From Bordetella genomosp. 9 (GTDB taxonomy: Bacteria; Pseudomonadota; Gammaproteobacteria; Burkholderiales; Burkholderiaceae_B): 64,000 nucleotides of DNA. Positions 1-7,723 of the stretch are shown here, piece after piece (within the stretch, counting starts at the first letter, position 1; every line of letters starts with the position of its first letter). Location of the stretch: the NCBI RefSeq assembly GCF_002261425.1, contig NZ_NEVJ01000003.1:310001-374000 (forward strand), given 5' to 3'. The notes below the pieces were generated by a model. It was given only the letters and a program-made list of their open reading frames with translations, searched no databases and was not told the origin of the DNA. The translations under genes were made by a program, and so were the position numbers.

Positions 1-73
1 GCCAGCTGCATTGCGCCAGTTCGGCGTCCTTGGCGGGATCCGTGCGGCCGATCACGGTTTGGGATTGGTACAT
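1..73 (-). CDS. start of an unidentified protein, cut by the window edge
   Basis: The reverse strand has an ATG at 73 preceded by a good ribosome-binding site (AAGGAG, 6 bases upstream) and reads open to the window edge, beginning MYQSQTVIGRTDPAKDAE. It starts 36 bases after the stop of the ferredoxin reductase gene, so it is probably the third gene of the same minus-strand operon. Too little is present to name a family. From context it could be an oxygenase component or another enzyme that takes electrons from the Rieske ferredoxin upstream, but that is inference only. Confidence 0.6.
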   Translation of the reverse strand, partial: MYQSQTVIGRTDPAKDAELAQCSW

Positions 74-109
74 ATCAGCTCCTTGCGCGATGCGTGACGC
101 CGGCCTGGT

Positions 110-1399
110 TCAGGCCGGCGTGGCGGCCTGCTGGCAGGCCTTGATCCAGGGTTTCAGGGGGACGTCCGTGTCGGCGAAGCCGGCAGGGTCGACGCGGATG
201 CCGCGTTCGAACAGCAGCCGCATCTGGCGCAGGTCCGCCGCGGCGTTGATCGCGACGCCGTGCACCGGCACGCCGTCGCGATGGCCCAGCCAGATGAGCC
301 TGGGCGCGGCGTCGCCGGGCGCGGCCGTTCCGCGGCATACGTAGGACAGGCCGGCCACCGGCATGCCCAGCATCTGGATGTTGCAGCCGAACTGATCGGT
401 CCAGAACCAGGGGTAGGGCGCGGCCGGCGGGTCGGCGTCCAGCATGGCGGCGGCGGCGACGCGGGCCTGTTCATTGGCGTTCTGCCAGGACTCCAGCCGC
501 GCATGGCGCCCCAGCAGGTCGCGATGCTGGCTGGCGCAATCGCCGATGGCCAGGACGTGCGGATCCGCGGTGCGGCAATGGGCGTCGACGCGTATGCCGC
601 CGTTGTCGGCATCGATCTCCAGGCCCGCCGCGCGCGCCAACGCGACGTCGGGTTGCAGGCCGATCGCGACCACGATGGCGTCGGCCGGCAGCACGACGCC
701 GCTGTCCAGCGCCAGTCCGCCGGCGGTCGCATCGGTCGTGGCGGGCAGTATCGATGCGATCCGCGCGCCCAGGTGCAGCCGCGCGCCCAATGCGGTGGCG
801 CGCGCCGCCAGCCAGGTGGAGAGCGGAGCGGGCAGGGCGTTGGGCAACAGCCGGTCGGCGCTTTCGACCACCGCCACGTCGGCGCCGCTTTCCAGCGCGG
901 TGGACGCGATTTCCAGGCCCAGGAAGCCGCCGCCGACCACGGCGACGCGCGCGGCCCGGGCGCCGCCGCTCAGGCAGGCACGCAGGCCGCGCGCGTCGTC
1001 CAGCGTGCGCACGTAATGCACGCCGGGCATGCCGGGCGGCAGGGAAGGCAGCGTACGCGCCTGGCCCCCGGTCGCCAGCAGGCAACGGTCGTAGGCCAGC
1101 CAAGTCCCGTTCGACAGGCTGATCCGGCGCGCCGCGCGGTCCAGCGCCAGCGCTTCGACGCCGCGCAGCAGCGCGATGTCCTGTTCGGCGTAGTAGGCCT
1201 CGGCATGGATGGCCGCGGCCGTTTCCGCCGCCGCGTCGCGCAGCACGGCCTTGGACAGGGGCGGGCGTTCATAAGGCGGATGGAATTCGCGGCCGACCAG
1301 CGTCAGCTTTCCCGCATAGCCCTGCGCGCGCAAAGCCGCCGCGGCCATGGCGCCGCCCTGGCCGGCGCCGACGATCACGATGGAGTCGGGGTGCGCCAT
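110..1399 (-). CDS. FAD-dependent ferredoxin reductase
   Basis: This 429-residue protein looks like the NAD(P)H-dependent flavoprotein that reduces a small Rieske or 2Fe-2S ferredoxin. The FAD-binding Rossmann motif GAGQGG lies at residues 11-16, and a second dinucleotide fold (VAVVGGGFLGLEIA) in the middle should bind NAD(P)H. A third conserved element (AIGDCASQ) lies near the C-terminal part. Length and order fit the BphA4/rubredoxin-reductase class. The ATG at 1399 was chosen because the FAD motif follows at once; longer starts would overlap the ferredoxin gene. It lies 4 bases after that gene, so the two are almost certainly co-expressed and work as an electron-transfer pair. The terminal oxygenase may lie beyond the left edge. 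Confidence 0.88.
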   Translation of the reverse strand: MAHPDSIVIVGAGQGGAMAAAALRAQGYAGKLTLVGREFHPPYERPPLSKAVLRDAAAETAAAIHAEAYYAEQDIALLRGVEALALDRAARRISLSNGTWLAYDRCLLATGGQARTLPSLPPGMPGVHYVRTLDDARGLRACLSGGARAARVAVVGGGFLGLEIASTALESGADVAVVESADRLLPNALPAPLSTWLAARATALGARLHLGARIASILPATTDATAGGLALDSGVVLPADAIVVAIGLQPDVALARAAGLEIDADNGGIRVDAHCRTADPHVLAIGDCASQHRDLLGRHARLESWQNANEQARVAAAAMLDADPPAAPYPWFWTDQFGCNIQMLGMPVAGLSYVCRGTAAPGDAAPRLIWLGHRDGVPVHGVAINAAADLRQMRLLFERGIRVDPAGFADTDVPLKPWIKACQQAATPA

Positions 1400-1403
1400 G
1401 CGC

Positions 1404-1715
1404 TCACCTGGAAACGTCGGCAAGAACGTCGCTGCCTTCCACCTTGACGGGGTAGACCTGGATATCGCGCGTGGCGGGCGCGCACATCGCCTTGCCGGTG
1501 CGGACGTCGAAGCGCGCCTGGTGCAACGGGCATTCGATACAGCCGTCTTCCAGATAGCCGTCCGACAACAGCGCATACGCGTGCGTGCATACGTTGTCCG
1601 ACACGAAGAACTCGCCTTCGCTGCGGTACAGCGCCAGCTGCTTGCCGCCGGCCTCGACCGCCATGACCTCGTCGTCTGCCAATGCGTCCGTCGATGCGAT
1701 TTTCGTCCAGTTCAT
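1404..1715 (-). CDS. Rieske [2Fe-2S] ferredoxin
   Basis: A 103-residue soluble Rieske ferredoxin that should carry electrons from the reductase encoded just downstream to an oxygenase. The cluster ligands are visible as C43-x-H45 and C62-x-x-H65, sixteen residues apart, as in biphenyl/naphthalene-dioxygenase ferredoxins. The ATG at 1715 (MNWTKIASTD) gives the usual length. An upstream in-frame start at 1838 would add about 41 residues with no family support and would run through the operator region. It is the first gene of a minus-strand operon that diverges from the TRAP/molybdenum-hydroxylase run. Confidence 0.88.
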   Translation of the reverse strand: MNWTKIASTDALADDEVMAVEAGGKQLALYRSEGEFFVSDNVCTHAYALLSDGYLEDGCIECPLHQARFDVRTGKAMCAPATRDIQVYPVKVEGSDVLADVSR

Positions 1716-1725
1716 GAGATTCTCG

Positions 1726-1758
1726 TCAGTATGCTGAGTAATTGTGGTCAGTGTACTG
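1726..1758. promoter_or_regulatory. operator copy 1: two palindromes in tandem
   Basis: TCAGTATGCTGA (1726-1737) and TCAGTGTACTGC (1748-1759) are two near-palindromes of the form TCAG-N4-CTGA, with starts 22 bases apart. They sit 11-40 bases upstream of the ferredoxin start codon. The same pair recurs at 1851-1882. No regulator gene is present nearby in the window, so the binding protein is unknown. Confidence 0.5.
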
Positions 1759-1831
1759 CTCATAAAAAGCCGCGCGTTCCTAGGGATTTCCCTGGCGTGG
1801 CGATCTGCGCGGCATACTCGGGTAATCATCG

Positions 1832-1882
1832 TTGACACTCCAAAACTCTCTCAGTATGCTGACTAACAAGTCAGTGTACTTA
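1832..1882 (+). promoter_or_regulatory. promoter and operator copy 2 for the TRAP/Mo-hydroxylase run
   Basis: A perfect -35 box TTGACA (1832-1837) is followed, after 17 bases, by TATGCT (1855-1860), a fair -10 box. The -10 lies inside TCAGTATGCTGA (1851-1862), and a second related palindrome TCAGTGTACTTA follows at 1871-1882, 20 bases on. This repeats the pair seen at 1726-1758. A protein bound here would cover the -10 and start site, which suggests repression. Predicted transcription start is about 1867, leaving a leader of roughly 85 bases to the ATG at 1951. Confidence 0.55.
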
Positions 1883-1950
1883 CCTTTTTTCAACATCGTC
1901 GCGCACGTCCAACGCGATGCGCCCACGGTCCATGTCCAGGAGTCAGAGTG

Positions 1951-3054
1951 ATGCAACGACGCCGTTTTCTTACGCAGGCCGCGGGGGCCGCGGGCGCGGG
2001 TCTGGCGGCGGTCGCCGCGCCCGCCGTGGCGCAGGCGAATCCTTCCGTGCGCTGGCGCATGTCCACCAGCTGGCCCAAGAGCCTGGACACCATCTATGGT
2101 TCCGCCGATGAGATGTGCAAGCGCGTCGCGCAATTGACCGACAACAAATTCGAGATCCGCGCGTTTCCGGGCGGCGAACTCGTGCCGCCCGCGCAGAACA
2201 TGGACGCCGTCAGCAACGGCACGGTGGAATGCAACCACGTCCTGAGCACCGCGTACATCGGCAAGAACACCGCCTTGACATTCGACACCGGACTGTCGTT
2301 CGGCCTGAACGCCCGCCAGCACAATGCGTGGATCCACTATGGCGGCGGGCTGGAGCAGCTCCGCACGCTGTACAAGAAGTACAACATCGTCAACCACGTC
2401 TGCGGCAACGTCGGCGTGCAGATGGGCGGCTGGTACCGCAAGGAAATCAAGTCGGTGGCCGACCTGAAAGGCCTGAACATGCGTATCGGCGGCATCGGCG
2501 GCATGGTGCTGTCCAAGCTGGGCGCGGTACCCCAGCAGATCCCGCCGGGCGATATCTATCCGGCGCTGGAGAAGGGCACCATCGACGCCGCGGAATGGAT
2601 AGGCCCGTACGACGACGCCAAGCTCGGTTTCAACAAGGTGGCGCCTTTCTATTACTCGCCGGGTTGGTTCGAAGGCAGCGCGTCGATTACCAGCATGGTG
2701 CACGACAAGGCCTGGGAAGCGCTGCCCGCGTCGTACAAGGCGGCGTTCGAATGCGCGGCCGGCGAACAGACGATGCGCATGCTGGCCAACTACGACGCCC
2801 GCAACCCGCAGGCGCTGCGTGGCCTGATCGCCAACGGCGCCAAGGTGCGCTATTTTCCCAAGGAAGTGATGGATGCCGTCTACAAGGCATCGCAGGAACT
2901 GTGGGAAGAGTTGTCCGCCAACAATCCGGACTTCAAGGCCTTGTATCCCGGCTGGAAGAAATTCCAGCAGGACGAGGCGGGTTGGTTCCGCGTGGCGGAA
3001 AACGCGCTGGACAACTACACCTTCGCCGAGGTGGCAAAGACGCAGTCCAAGTAA
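1951..3054 (+). CDS. TRAP transporter solute-binding protein (DctP/TakP-like)
   Basis: A 367-residue periplasmic receptor of a tripartite ATP-independent (TRAP) transporter, expected to capture an organic acid. The N-terminus carries a twin-arginine leader (RRRFLTQAAGAAGAG, then a cleavage region near AVAQA), common in the TakP-like branch that binds 2-oxo or other monocarboxylates. The mature part has DctP-family features such as the MRIGGIGG segment and GAVPQQIPPGDIYPALEKG. The ATG at 1951 has a CCAGGAG site 8 bases upstream; a GTG three bases earlier is less well placed. Its membrane partners are very probably the DctQ and DctM proteins encoded 7.3 kb downstream at the end of the same run. 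The ligand is not identifiable from sequence. Confidence 0.9.
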   Translation: MQRRRFLTQAAGAAGAGLAAVAAPAVAQANPSVRWRMSTSWPKSLDTIYGSADEMCKRVAQLTDNKFEIRAFPGGELVPPAQNMDAVSNGTVECNHVLSTAYIGKNTALTFDTGLSFGLNARQHNAWIHYGGGLEQLRTLYKKYNIVNHVCGNVGVQMGGWYRKEIKSVADLKGLNMRIGGIGGMVLSKLGAVPQQIPPGDIYPALEKGTIDAAEWIGPYDDAKLGFNKVAPFYYSPGWFEGSASITSMVHDKAWEALPASYKAAFECAAGEQTMRMLANYDARNPQALRGLIANGAKVRYFPKEVMDAVYKASQELWEELSANNPDFKALYPGWKKFQQDEAGWFRVAENALDNYTFAEVAKTQSK

Positions 3055-3072
3055 GCAGTACAGGGGAACAGA

Positions 3073-5469
3073 ATGACGGTGGAACACGGCAGGTCCGTCA
3101 AGCCCGAAGGCGTGGGCGCGCGCGTGCCCCGCAAGGAGGACGCGCGCCATCTCCATGGCAAGGGCAACTTCGTCGCCGATATGGCGATGCCAGGCTTGTG
3201 CGAAGTGGCTTTTCTGCGCAGTCCGCTGGCGCACGCGCGCATCGCCGGCGCGCGGGTGGACGACAGCGTAGCGGGCTGCGTGGTATTGCGGCCCGACATG
3301 CCCGATTGCCGGGACATCGTGGCGGATTCGACGCTGCCCACCTACCAGGCCTCGGCCCAGGCGCCGCTGGCCAGCGGCAAAGTCAGGTTCGTCGGTGAAC
3401 CGGTCGCCATGGCCTTCGCGCCCACGCGCGCCGAGGCCGAGGATCACATCGAACTGATCGATGTCGACTACGAGGACCTGCCGGTCTATGCCGACGTGTT
3501 CTCGGCCCAGGCGGCCACCGGCGATTTCCTGCACGGGGAATGGAAGGACAACGTCTTCGTCACGCTGACGGCGGATCGCGATTTCGACACGCTGGCGGCG
3601 CAGGCCGACGTCAAGGTGAGCCGGCGCATGCGGCTGGCGCGCCAGTGCATGGTGCCGATGGAAGGCAAGGCCGTGCTGGCCTATTGGGACCACCAGGCCG
3701 ACCAGCTGGTGGTCTACAGCGCCACGCAGGTGCCGCACATGATACGGACGGTGCTGGCGGAATGCCTGGGCCTGGAGCAGGGCCGCGTGCGGGTGATTTC
3801 GCCGGACGTGGGCGGCGCCTTCGGCTACAAGTGCGTGCTGCAGCAGGAAGAGCTCTGCATCGCCTGGCTCGCCAAGACCTATAAGCGTCCGTTCCGCTTC
3901 ATCGAGGACCGGCGCGAGCACCTGACCGCCGGCGCGAATTCGCGCGAGCACCATTATGAAATGACCGCCTACACCGACCGGCGCGGCAAGCTGCTGGCCC
4001 TGGATGCGCGGATCACCGTCGACGGCGGGGCCTATTCCGTGTGGCCGTTCACCATCGGGCTGGAGCCGGGCCAGGCGGTGGGCAATCTGCCGGGACCGTA
4101 TGCCTTTCGCGGCTATCGCTGCGTGACGCGCGCGGTCGCCACCAACAAGCCCGGCTTCGTGCCGTATCGCGGCGTTGCGCGCACGGGCGTGTGCTTCGCC
4201 ATCGAACTGATGATGGACGCGATCGCCCGCGAGGTCGGCCGCGAGCCCTGGGAAGTACGCCTGGACAATCTGGTGCAGGCCGAGCAGATGCCCTATGTGA
4301 ACGTCGCCAACAAGCACCTGGACAGCGGTGACTACCCGGCCAGCCTGCGCAAGGCGCTGGAAATGATAGACGCGCCCGGCGTGCGCGCGCGCCAGGCGCG
4401 CGGCGAGGCCGACGGCCGCCTGATCGGCCTGGGGGTGGCCACCTATACGGAGCAGGCCGCGCACGGCACGTCCGTGTTCGCCACCTGGGGGACGCCCGTG
4501 ATACCGGGCTTCGACCAGGCCACCGCCCGCATTACGCCGGACGGCGGGCTGGAAGTCAGGGTGGGCGTGCATTCCCATGGCCAGGGAATGGAAACCACCT
4601 TCGCCCAGATCGCCAACGAAATCCTGGGCATTCCGGTGGCGCGCATCAAGGTGCTGCACGGGGATACCGGCCAGACGCCTTATTCCACGGGCACCTATGC
4701 GTCGCGCTCGCTGGTGATGTCGGGCGGCGCGGTGTCGCAGGCCTGCAAGCGGCTGTTGCCGCGCGTGATGCACATCGCGGCGCACCTGCTGCAGACGCCG
4801 GAAGAGCAATTGAGCGTGGGCGAGGGCCGCTTCGTGGTGGGCAGCGCCCCCGACCGCGCGGTGTCCATGGGCGACGTCGCCGATGCCTGGTACCTCAAGC
4901 CGCAGCTGCTGCCGCCCGACGTCGACCCGCTGGGCCTGGAGGTCACGGTCGGCTACAAGCCCAAGGTGGACACCGGCTGCTTCACCTACGCCAGCCAGGC
5001 GGCCACGGTGGCCGTCGATCCGGCGACCGGCGGCGTCGAGATTCTCGACTACGTGGTGGTGGAAGACTGCGGAACGATGATCAATCCGATGGTGGTCGAA
5101 GGCCAGACCATGGGCGGCATCGCCCAGGGCATAGGCACGGCGCTGTATGAAGAAACGCCGTACGACGCCAACGGCCAGCCGCTGGCGTCGACGCTGGCCG
5201 ACTACATGCTGCCGGGCCCCACGGAGGTCCCGCACCTGCGCATGCATCACTTCGAAACGCCGTCGCCGCATACCGAGTTCGGCGCCAAGGGCATGGGCGA
5301 AGGCGGCGCCATCGCGCCGCCAGCGGTGCTGTTCAACGCGGTCAACGACGCGCTGCGCGCGCTCGGCGCCGCCGAACTGGCGCACACGCCCCTGACGCCG
5401 ATCCGCGTCCTGCAGGCCATCGCGCAAGGCAGCGGCCAGGCGCAAACCAGCCAGCCCAAGGCGGCCTGA
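3073..5469 (+). CDS. molybdenum hydroxylase large subunit (xanthine dehydrogenase/CoxL family)
   Basis: A 798-residue subunit that should bind the molybdopterin-cytosine dinucleotide cofactor and hydroxylate a carbon of an aldehyde or N-heterocyclic/aromatic substrate with water-derived oxygen. The N-terminal a/b hammerhead begins after RVPRKEDARHLHGKGNFVAD. DVGGAFGYK is the conserved Mo-cofactor loop, and GMGEGGAIAPPA near the C-terminus carries the catalytic glutamate. The loop usually reading AYRGAGRPE is FVPYRGVARTG here, and the Cys-containing AYxCSFR loop of true CO dehydrogenase is absent, so this is not a CO dehydrogenase. It lies 18 bases after the TRAP receptor and 7 before the FAD subunit. 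Confidence 0.9.
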   Translation: MTVEHGRSVKPEGVGARVPRKEDARHLHGKGNFVADMAMPGLCEVAFLRSPLAHARIAGARVDDSVAGCVVLRPDMPDCRDIVADSTLPTYQASAQAPLASGKVRFVGEPVAMAFAPTRAEAEDHIELIDVDYEDLPVYADVFSAQAATGDFLHGEWKDNVFVTLTADRDFDTLAAQADVKVSRRMRLARQCMVPMEGKAVLAYWDHQADQLVVYSATQVPHMIRTVLAECLGLEQGRVRVISPDVGGAFGYKCVLQQEELCIAWLAKTYKRPFRFIEDRREHLTAGANSREHHYEMTAYTDRRGKLLALDARITVDGGAYSVWPFTIGLEPGQAVGNLPGPYAFRGYRCVTRAVATNKPGFVPYRGVARTGVCFAIELMMDAIAREVGREPWEVRLDNLVQAEQMPYVNVANKHLDSGDYPASLRKALEMIDAPGVRARQARGEADGRLIGLGVATYTEQAAHGTSVFATWGTPVIPGFDQATARITPDGGLEVRVGVHSHGQGMETTFAQIANEILGIPVARIKVLHGDTGQTPYSTGTYASRSLVMSGGAVSQACKRLLPRVMHIAAHLLQTPEEQLSVGEGRFVVGSAPDRAVSMGDVADAWYLKPQLLPPDVDPLGLEVTVGYKPKVDTGCFTYASQAATVAVDPATGGVEILDYVVVEDCGTMINPMVVEGQTMGGIAQGIGTALYEETPYDANGQPLASTLADYMLPGPTEVPHLRMHHFETPSPHTEFGAKGMGEGGAIAPPAVLFNAVNDALRALGAAELAHTPLTPIRVLQAIAQGSGQAQTSQPKAA

Positions 5470-5476
5470 GACACCC

Positions 5477-6319
5477 ATGAAAGCGGCGAAATTCGATTAC
5501 ATACGCGCCACGTCGGTGGCCCAGGCGCTGGATGCGTTGGGGGAACACGGCGGCGCGGCCAAGCTGATGGCCGGCGGCCAATCGCTGGGGCCGATGTTGA
5601 ACCTGCGGCTGGCGCGGCCCGCCGTGGTCGTCGATATCTCGGGCCTGGAAGACCTGCGCGGCGTGCGCCGCGACGGCGACATGGTGCGCATCGGCGCCGC
5701 GGTCACGCATGCGGAGATCGAGGACGGCGTGCACCCGGCGCTGCGCGATTCGCCCATGCGCGCCGTGGCCGCCGGGATCGCCTATCGCGCGGTGCGCAAC
5801 CGCGGCACGCTGGGCGGCAGCCTGGCGCATGCGGACCCTGCCGCGGACTGGGTGGTGGCGATGGTGGCGCTGGGCGCGCGCATCGAGCTGGCTGGCCCGG
5901 GCGGCGTGCGCCATATCGAAGCGGACGGCCTGATGCAGGGCGCCTACACGACCGCGATAGGGGAAGACGAACTGATACAGGCCGTCCACGTTCCGGCCGG
6001 CGAGGCGCGGGCGCGCTGGGGCTACTACAAGTTCTGCCGCAAGACGGGCGAGTTCGCCGAAGCCAGCTGTGCCGCGTGGTTCGACCCGGCCCGGGGCCAG
6101 GCGCGCATCGCGCTGGGCGCGCTGGACGGGGCGCCGCGCCTGCTTCATTCCCTGGCCGCGCGCGTGGCGCAGGGCGGCGCGGCGGCGCTGGACCAGGTGG
6201 AAATCGCCAGGGAAGTGGCGGACGCCATGCCCGGCAAGGATGAAGCGCATCGCCAGTTGCATGCCGCGGCGGTCGGCCGCTGCCTGGCGCAGGCGACAGG
6301 CAAAGGATCGCGGACATGA
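5477..6319 (+). CDS. molybdenum hydroxylase FAD-binding subunit (CoxM family)
   Basis: A 280-residue medium subunit that holds FAD and passes electrons from the Fe-S subunit to an acceptor. It has the two FAD-contacting loops typical of CoxM: AGGQSLGPMLNLRLARP near residues 34-50 and the RNRGTLGGSLAHADPAAD segment around residue 110. Length matches the family. Its stop codon overlaps the ATG of the next gene (ATGA), so it is translated together with the Fe-S subunit. Confidence 0.92.
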   Translation: MKAAKFDYIRATSVAQALDALGEHGGAAKLMAGGQSLGPMLNLRLARPAVVVDISGLEDLRGVRRDGDMVRIGAAVTHAEIEDGVHPALRDSPMRAVAAGIAYRAVRNRGTLGGSLAHADPAADWVVAMVALGARIELAGPGGVRHIEADGLMQGAYTTAIGEDELIQAVHVPAGEARARWGYYKFCRKTGEFAEASCAAWFDPARGQARIALGALDGAPRLLHSLAARVAQGGAAALDQVEIAREVADAMPGKDEAHRQLHAAAVGRCLAQATGKGSRT

Positions 6320-7605
6320 CCCAGGTCACGATGGAAGTGAACGGCCGCCAGGTGGCCGACGACGCGCCGGCGCGCATGCACCTCGGCGATTTCCTGCGCG
6401 ACAAGCTGCGCCTGACGGGCACGCACCTGGGCTGCGAACATGGCGTGTGCGGCGCGTGTACCGTGCTGCTGGATGGCGAGCCGGTGCGCTCGTGCATCTC
6501 GTACGCGGTCGCCTGCGAAGGGCGCCGGGTGACGACGATCGAAGGCTATGACGCCGATCCGGTCATGCGGCGGCTGCGGGAAGCCTTCACGCGGCATCAT
6601 GCCTTGCAATGCGGGTATTGCACGCCCGGCATGCTGGCGACGGCGCGCGACATCGTGATGCGCCTGCCGGACGCCGACGAAGCGCGGGTGCGGGTGGAGC
6701 TGTCGGGGAATCTGTGCCGCTGCACGGGATATATGGGCATCGTGGCGGCGGTGATGTCGGTGCTGGCCGGGCTGCGAGAGGCGCCGGATGCGGACGTGGA
6801 TCGCCTGCGGGCGGCGCTGCGGGCCGGGGAGGGCGCCGCGCCCGCGGCGGCACCGCCCGCGGCGTTCGAGGCGTTCAGCGCCGCGCCGGCCGCAGCGGCC
6901 ACGACCGCGCCAGGCGCGCAGCCGGCGCGCGTAGCGCCCGCCACGTCTGCCACGACCGCTGCGTCAGCAGCGTCAGCAACGTCAACAGCGTCCGCAACGT
7001 CAACAGCGTCAGCGACGCCGGCCGCAAGCAATTCTGAACCGACGTCCTCCGCCGGCAAGACCAACGAAATCGACGGCGGCTTCGACGTGCCGTTTCCGCC
7101 GGAGCGGGTCTGGGCTTTCATGACCGACCTGCCGGCCGTGGCCGCCTGCCTGCCCGGCGCGTCCATCCAGGAACAGCAGGGCGAGCGGGTCAAGGGCACG
7201 ATCGCCGTGAAGTTCGGCCCCATGCGCGCCGCCTTCAACGGCGCCGCGCGCCTGGACCGCGACGACGCCGCCATGCGCGCCGTCTTTCGAGGCGCGGGCC
7301 AGGACACGGTCAGCCGTTCGCGCGCCAACGGCGACATCACCTACCAGGTGCGGGACGCCGGCAATGGCGGCGCGCGCGTCGACGTCAATCTCGCCTATTC
7401 CCTGCAAGGCCCGCTGGCGCAGTTCTCGCGCTCGGGGCTGGTGCAGGACTTCGTGTGCAGGATGATCGCCGACTTCGGCGCCAACGTCGCGGCGCGGCTG
7501 GGCGGCAATGCGTCGGCCGAACCCGCGCAGGCCTCTTTCAACGCGTCCGGCATGTTCTGGCAGATCGTCCGGGCGCGTATCAAGCGTTGGTTCGGCCGGG
7601 GCTGA
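6316..7605 (+). CDS. fusion of 2Fe-2S subunit (CoxS family) with a CoxG/SRPBCC domain
   Basis: A 429-residue two-domain protein. Residues 1-160 are a normal small subunit of a molybdenum hydroxylase. Its plant-type [2Fe-2S] ligands are C40, C45, C48 and C60, and its second cluster uses C99, C102, C134 and C136. Residues 165-248 form a long Ala/Thr/Ser/Pro linker encoded by short DNA repeats. From about residue 250 a START-like SRPBCC fold of the CoxG type follows (FPPERVWAFMTDLPAVAACL, then the KFGPMRAAFNG segment). CoxG binds the membrane and recruits CO dehydrogenase in known systems, so the fusion may tether this enzyme to the membrane; that step is inference. The next gene starts 118 bases downstream. 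Confidence 0.9.
   Translation: MTQVTMEVNGRQVADDAPARMHLGDFLRDKLRLTGTHLGCEHGVCGACTVLLDGEPVRSCISYAVACEGRRVTTIEGYDADPVMRRLREAFTRHHALQCGYCTPGMLATARDIVMRLPDADEARVRVELSGNLCRCTGYMGIVAAVMSVLAGLREAPDADVDRLRAALRAGEGAAPAAAPPAAFEAFSAAPAAAATTAPGAQPARVAPATSATTAASAASATSTASATSTASATPAASNSEPTSSAGKTNEIDGGFDVPFPPERVWAFMTDLPAVAACLPGASIQEQQGERVKGTIAVKFGPMRAAFNGAARLDRDDAAMRAVFRGAGQDTVSRSRANGDITYQVRDAGNGGARVDVNLAYSLQGPLAQFSRSGLVQDFVCRMIADFGANVAARLGGNASAEPAQASFNASGMFWQIVRARIKRWFGRG
6955..7020 (+). repeat. short repeats encoding the Ala/Thr/Ser linker
   Basis: Units such as GCGTCAGCAACGTCAACA recur imperfectly through this stretch and encode ATSTASATSTASAT-type peptide. They lie inside the fusion gene, between the Fe-S and SRPBCC domains, and look like slippage-expanded linker DNA. 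Confidence 0.6.
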
Positions 7606-7630
7606 CGCGGCCTCGGACATGATGGGTCCG

Positions 7631-7692
7631 CGCGGCCGCGCAGGCCGCGACGGGCGTGATAACGAAAGCCAGCCGCGCGCCGTCGCGCGCGG
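7631..7692 (+). promoter_or_regulatory. two intercistronic hairpins
   Basis: In the 118-base gap between the Fe-S fusion gene and the ABC receptor gene there are two perfect stems. CGCGGCC/GGCCGCG (7631-7637/7643-7649) has a 5-base loop, and CCGCGCGC/GCGCGCGG (7673-7680/7685-7692) has a 4-base loop. Neither is followed by a T-run, so they are not intrinsic terminators. They may set mRNA stability or separate expression of the enzyme and transporter halves. Confidence 0.4.
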
Positions 7693-7723
7693 ATGAGCCC
7701 ATACGAAAGACAAGGGGAAGTAC

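Noticed and set aside
1780..5478. A very long open frame on the minus strand, opposite the TRAP receptor and molybdenum hydroxylase genes
   Set aside because: The translation is His/Arg/Ala-rich with no domain motif and is antisense to genes with clear catalytic motifs. It is an effect of high GC content.
3073..7605. Carbon monoxide dehydrogenase (CoxMSL)
   Set aside because: The large subunit lacks the AYxCSFR loop whose cysteine binds copper in CO dehydrogenase; CoxG-like domains occur with other hydroxylases too.
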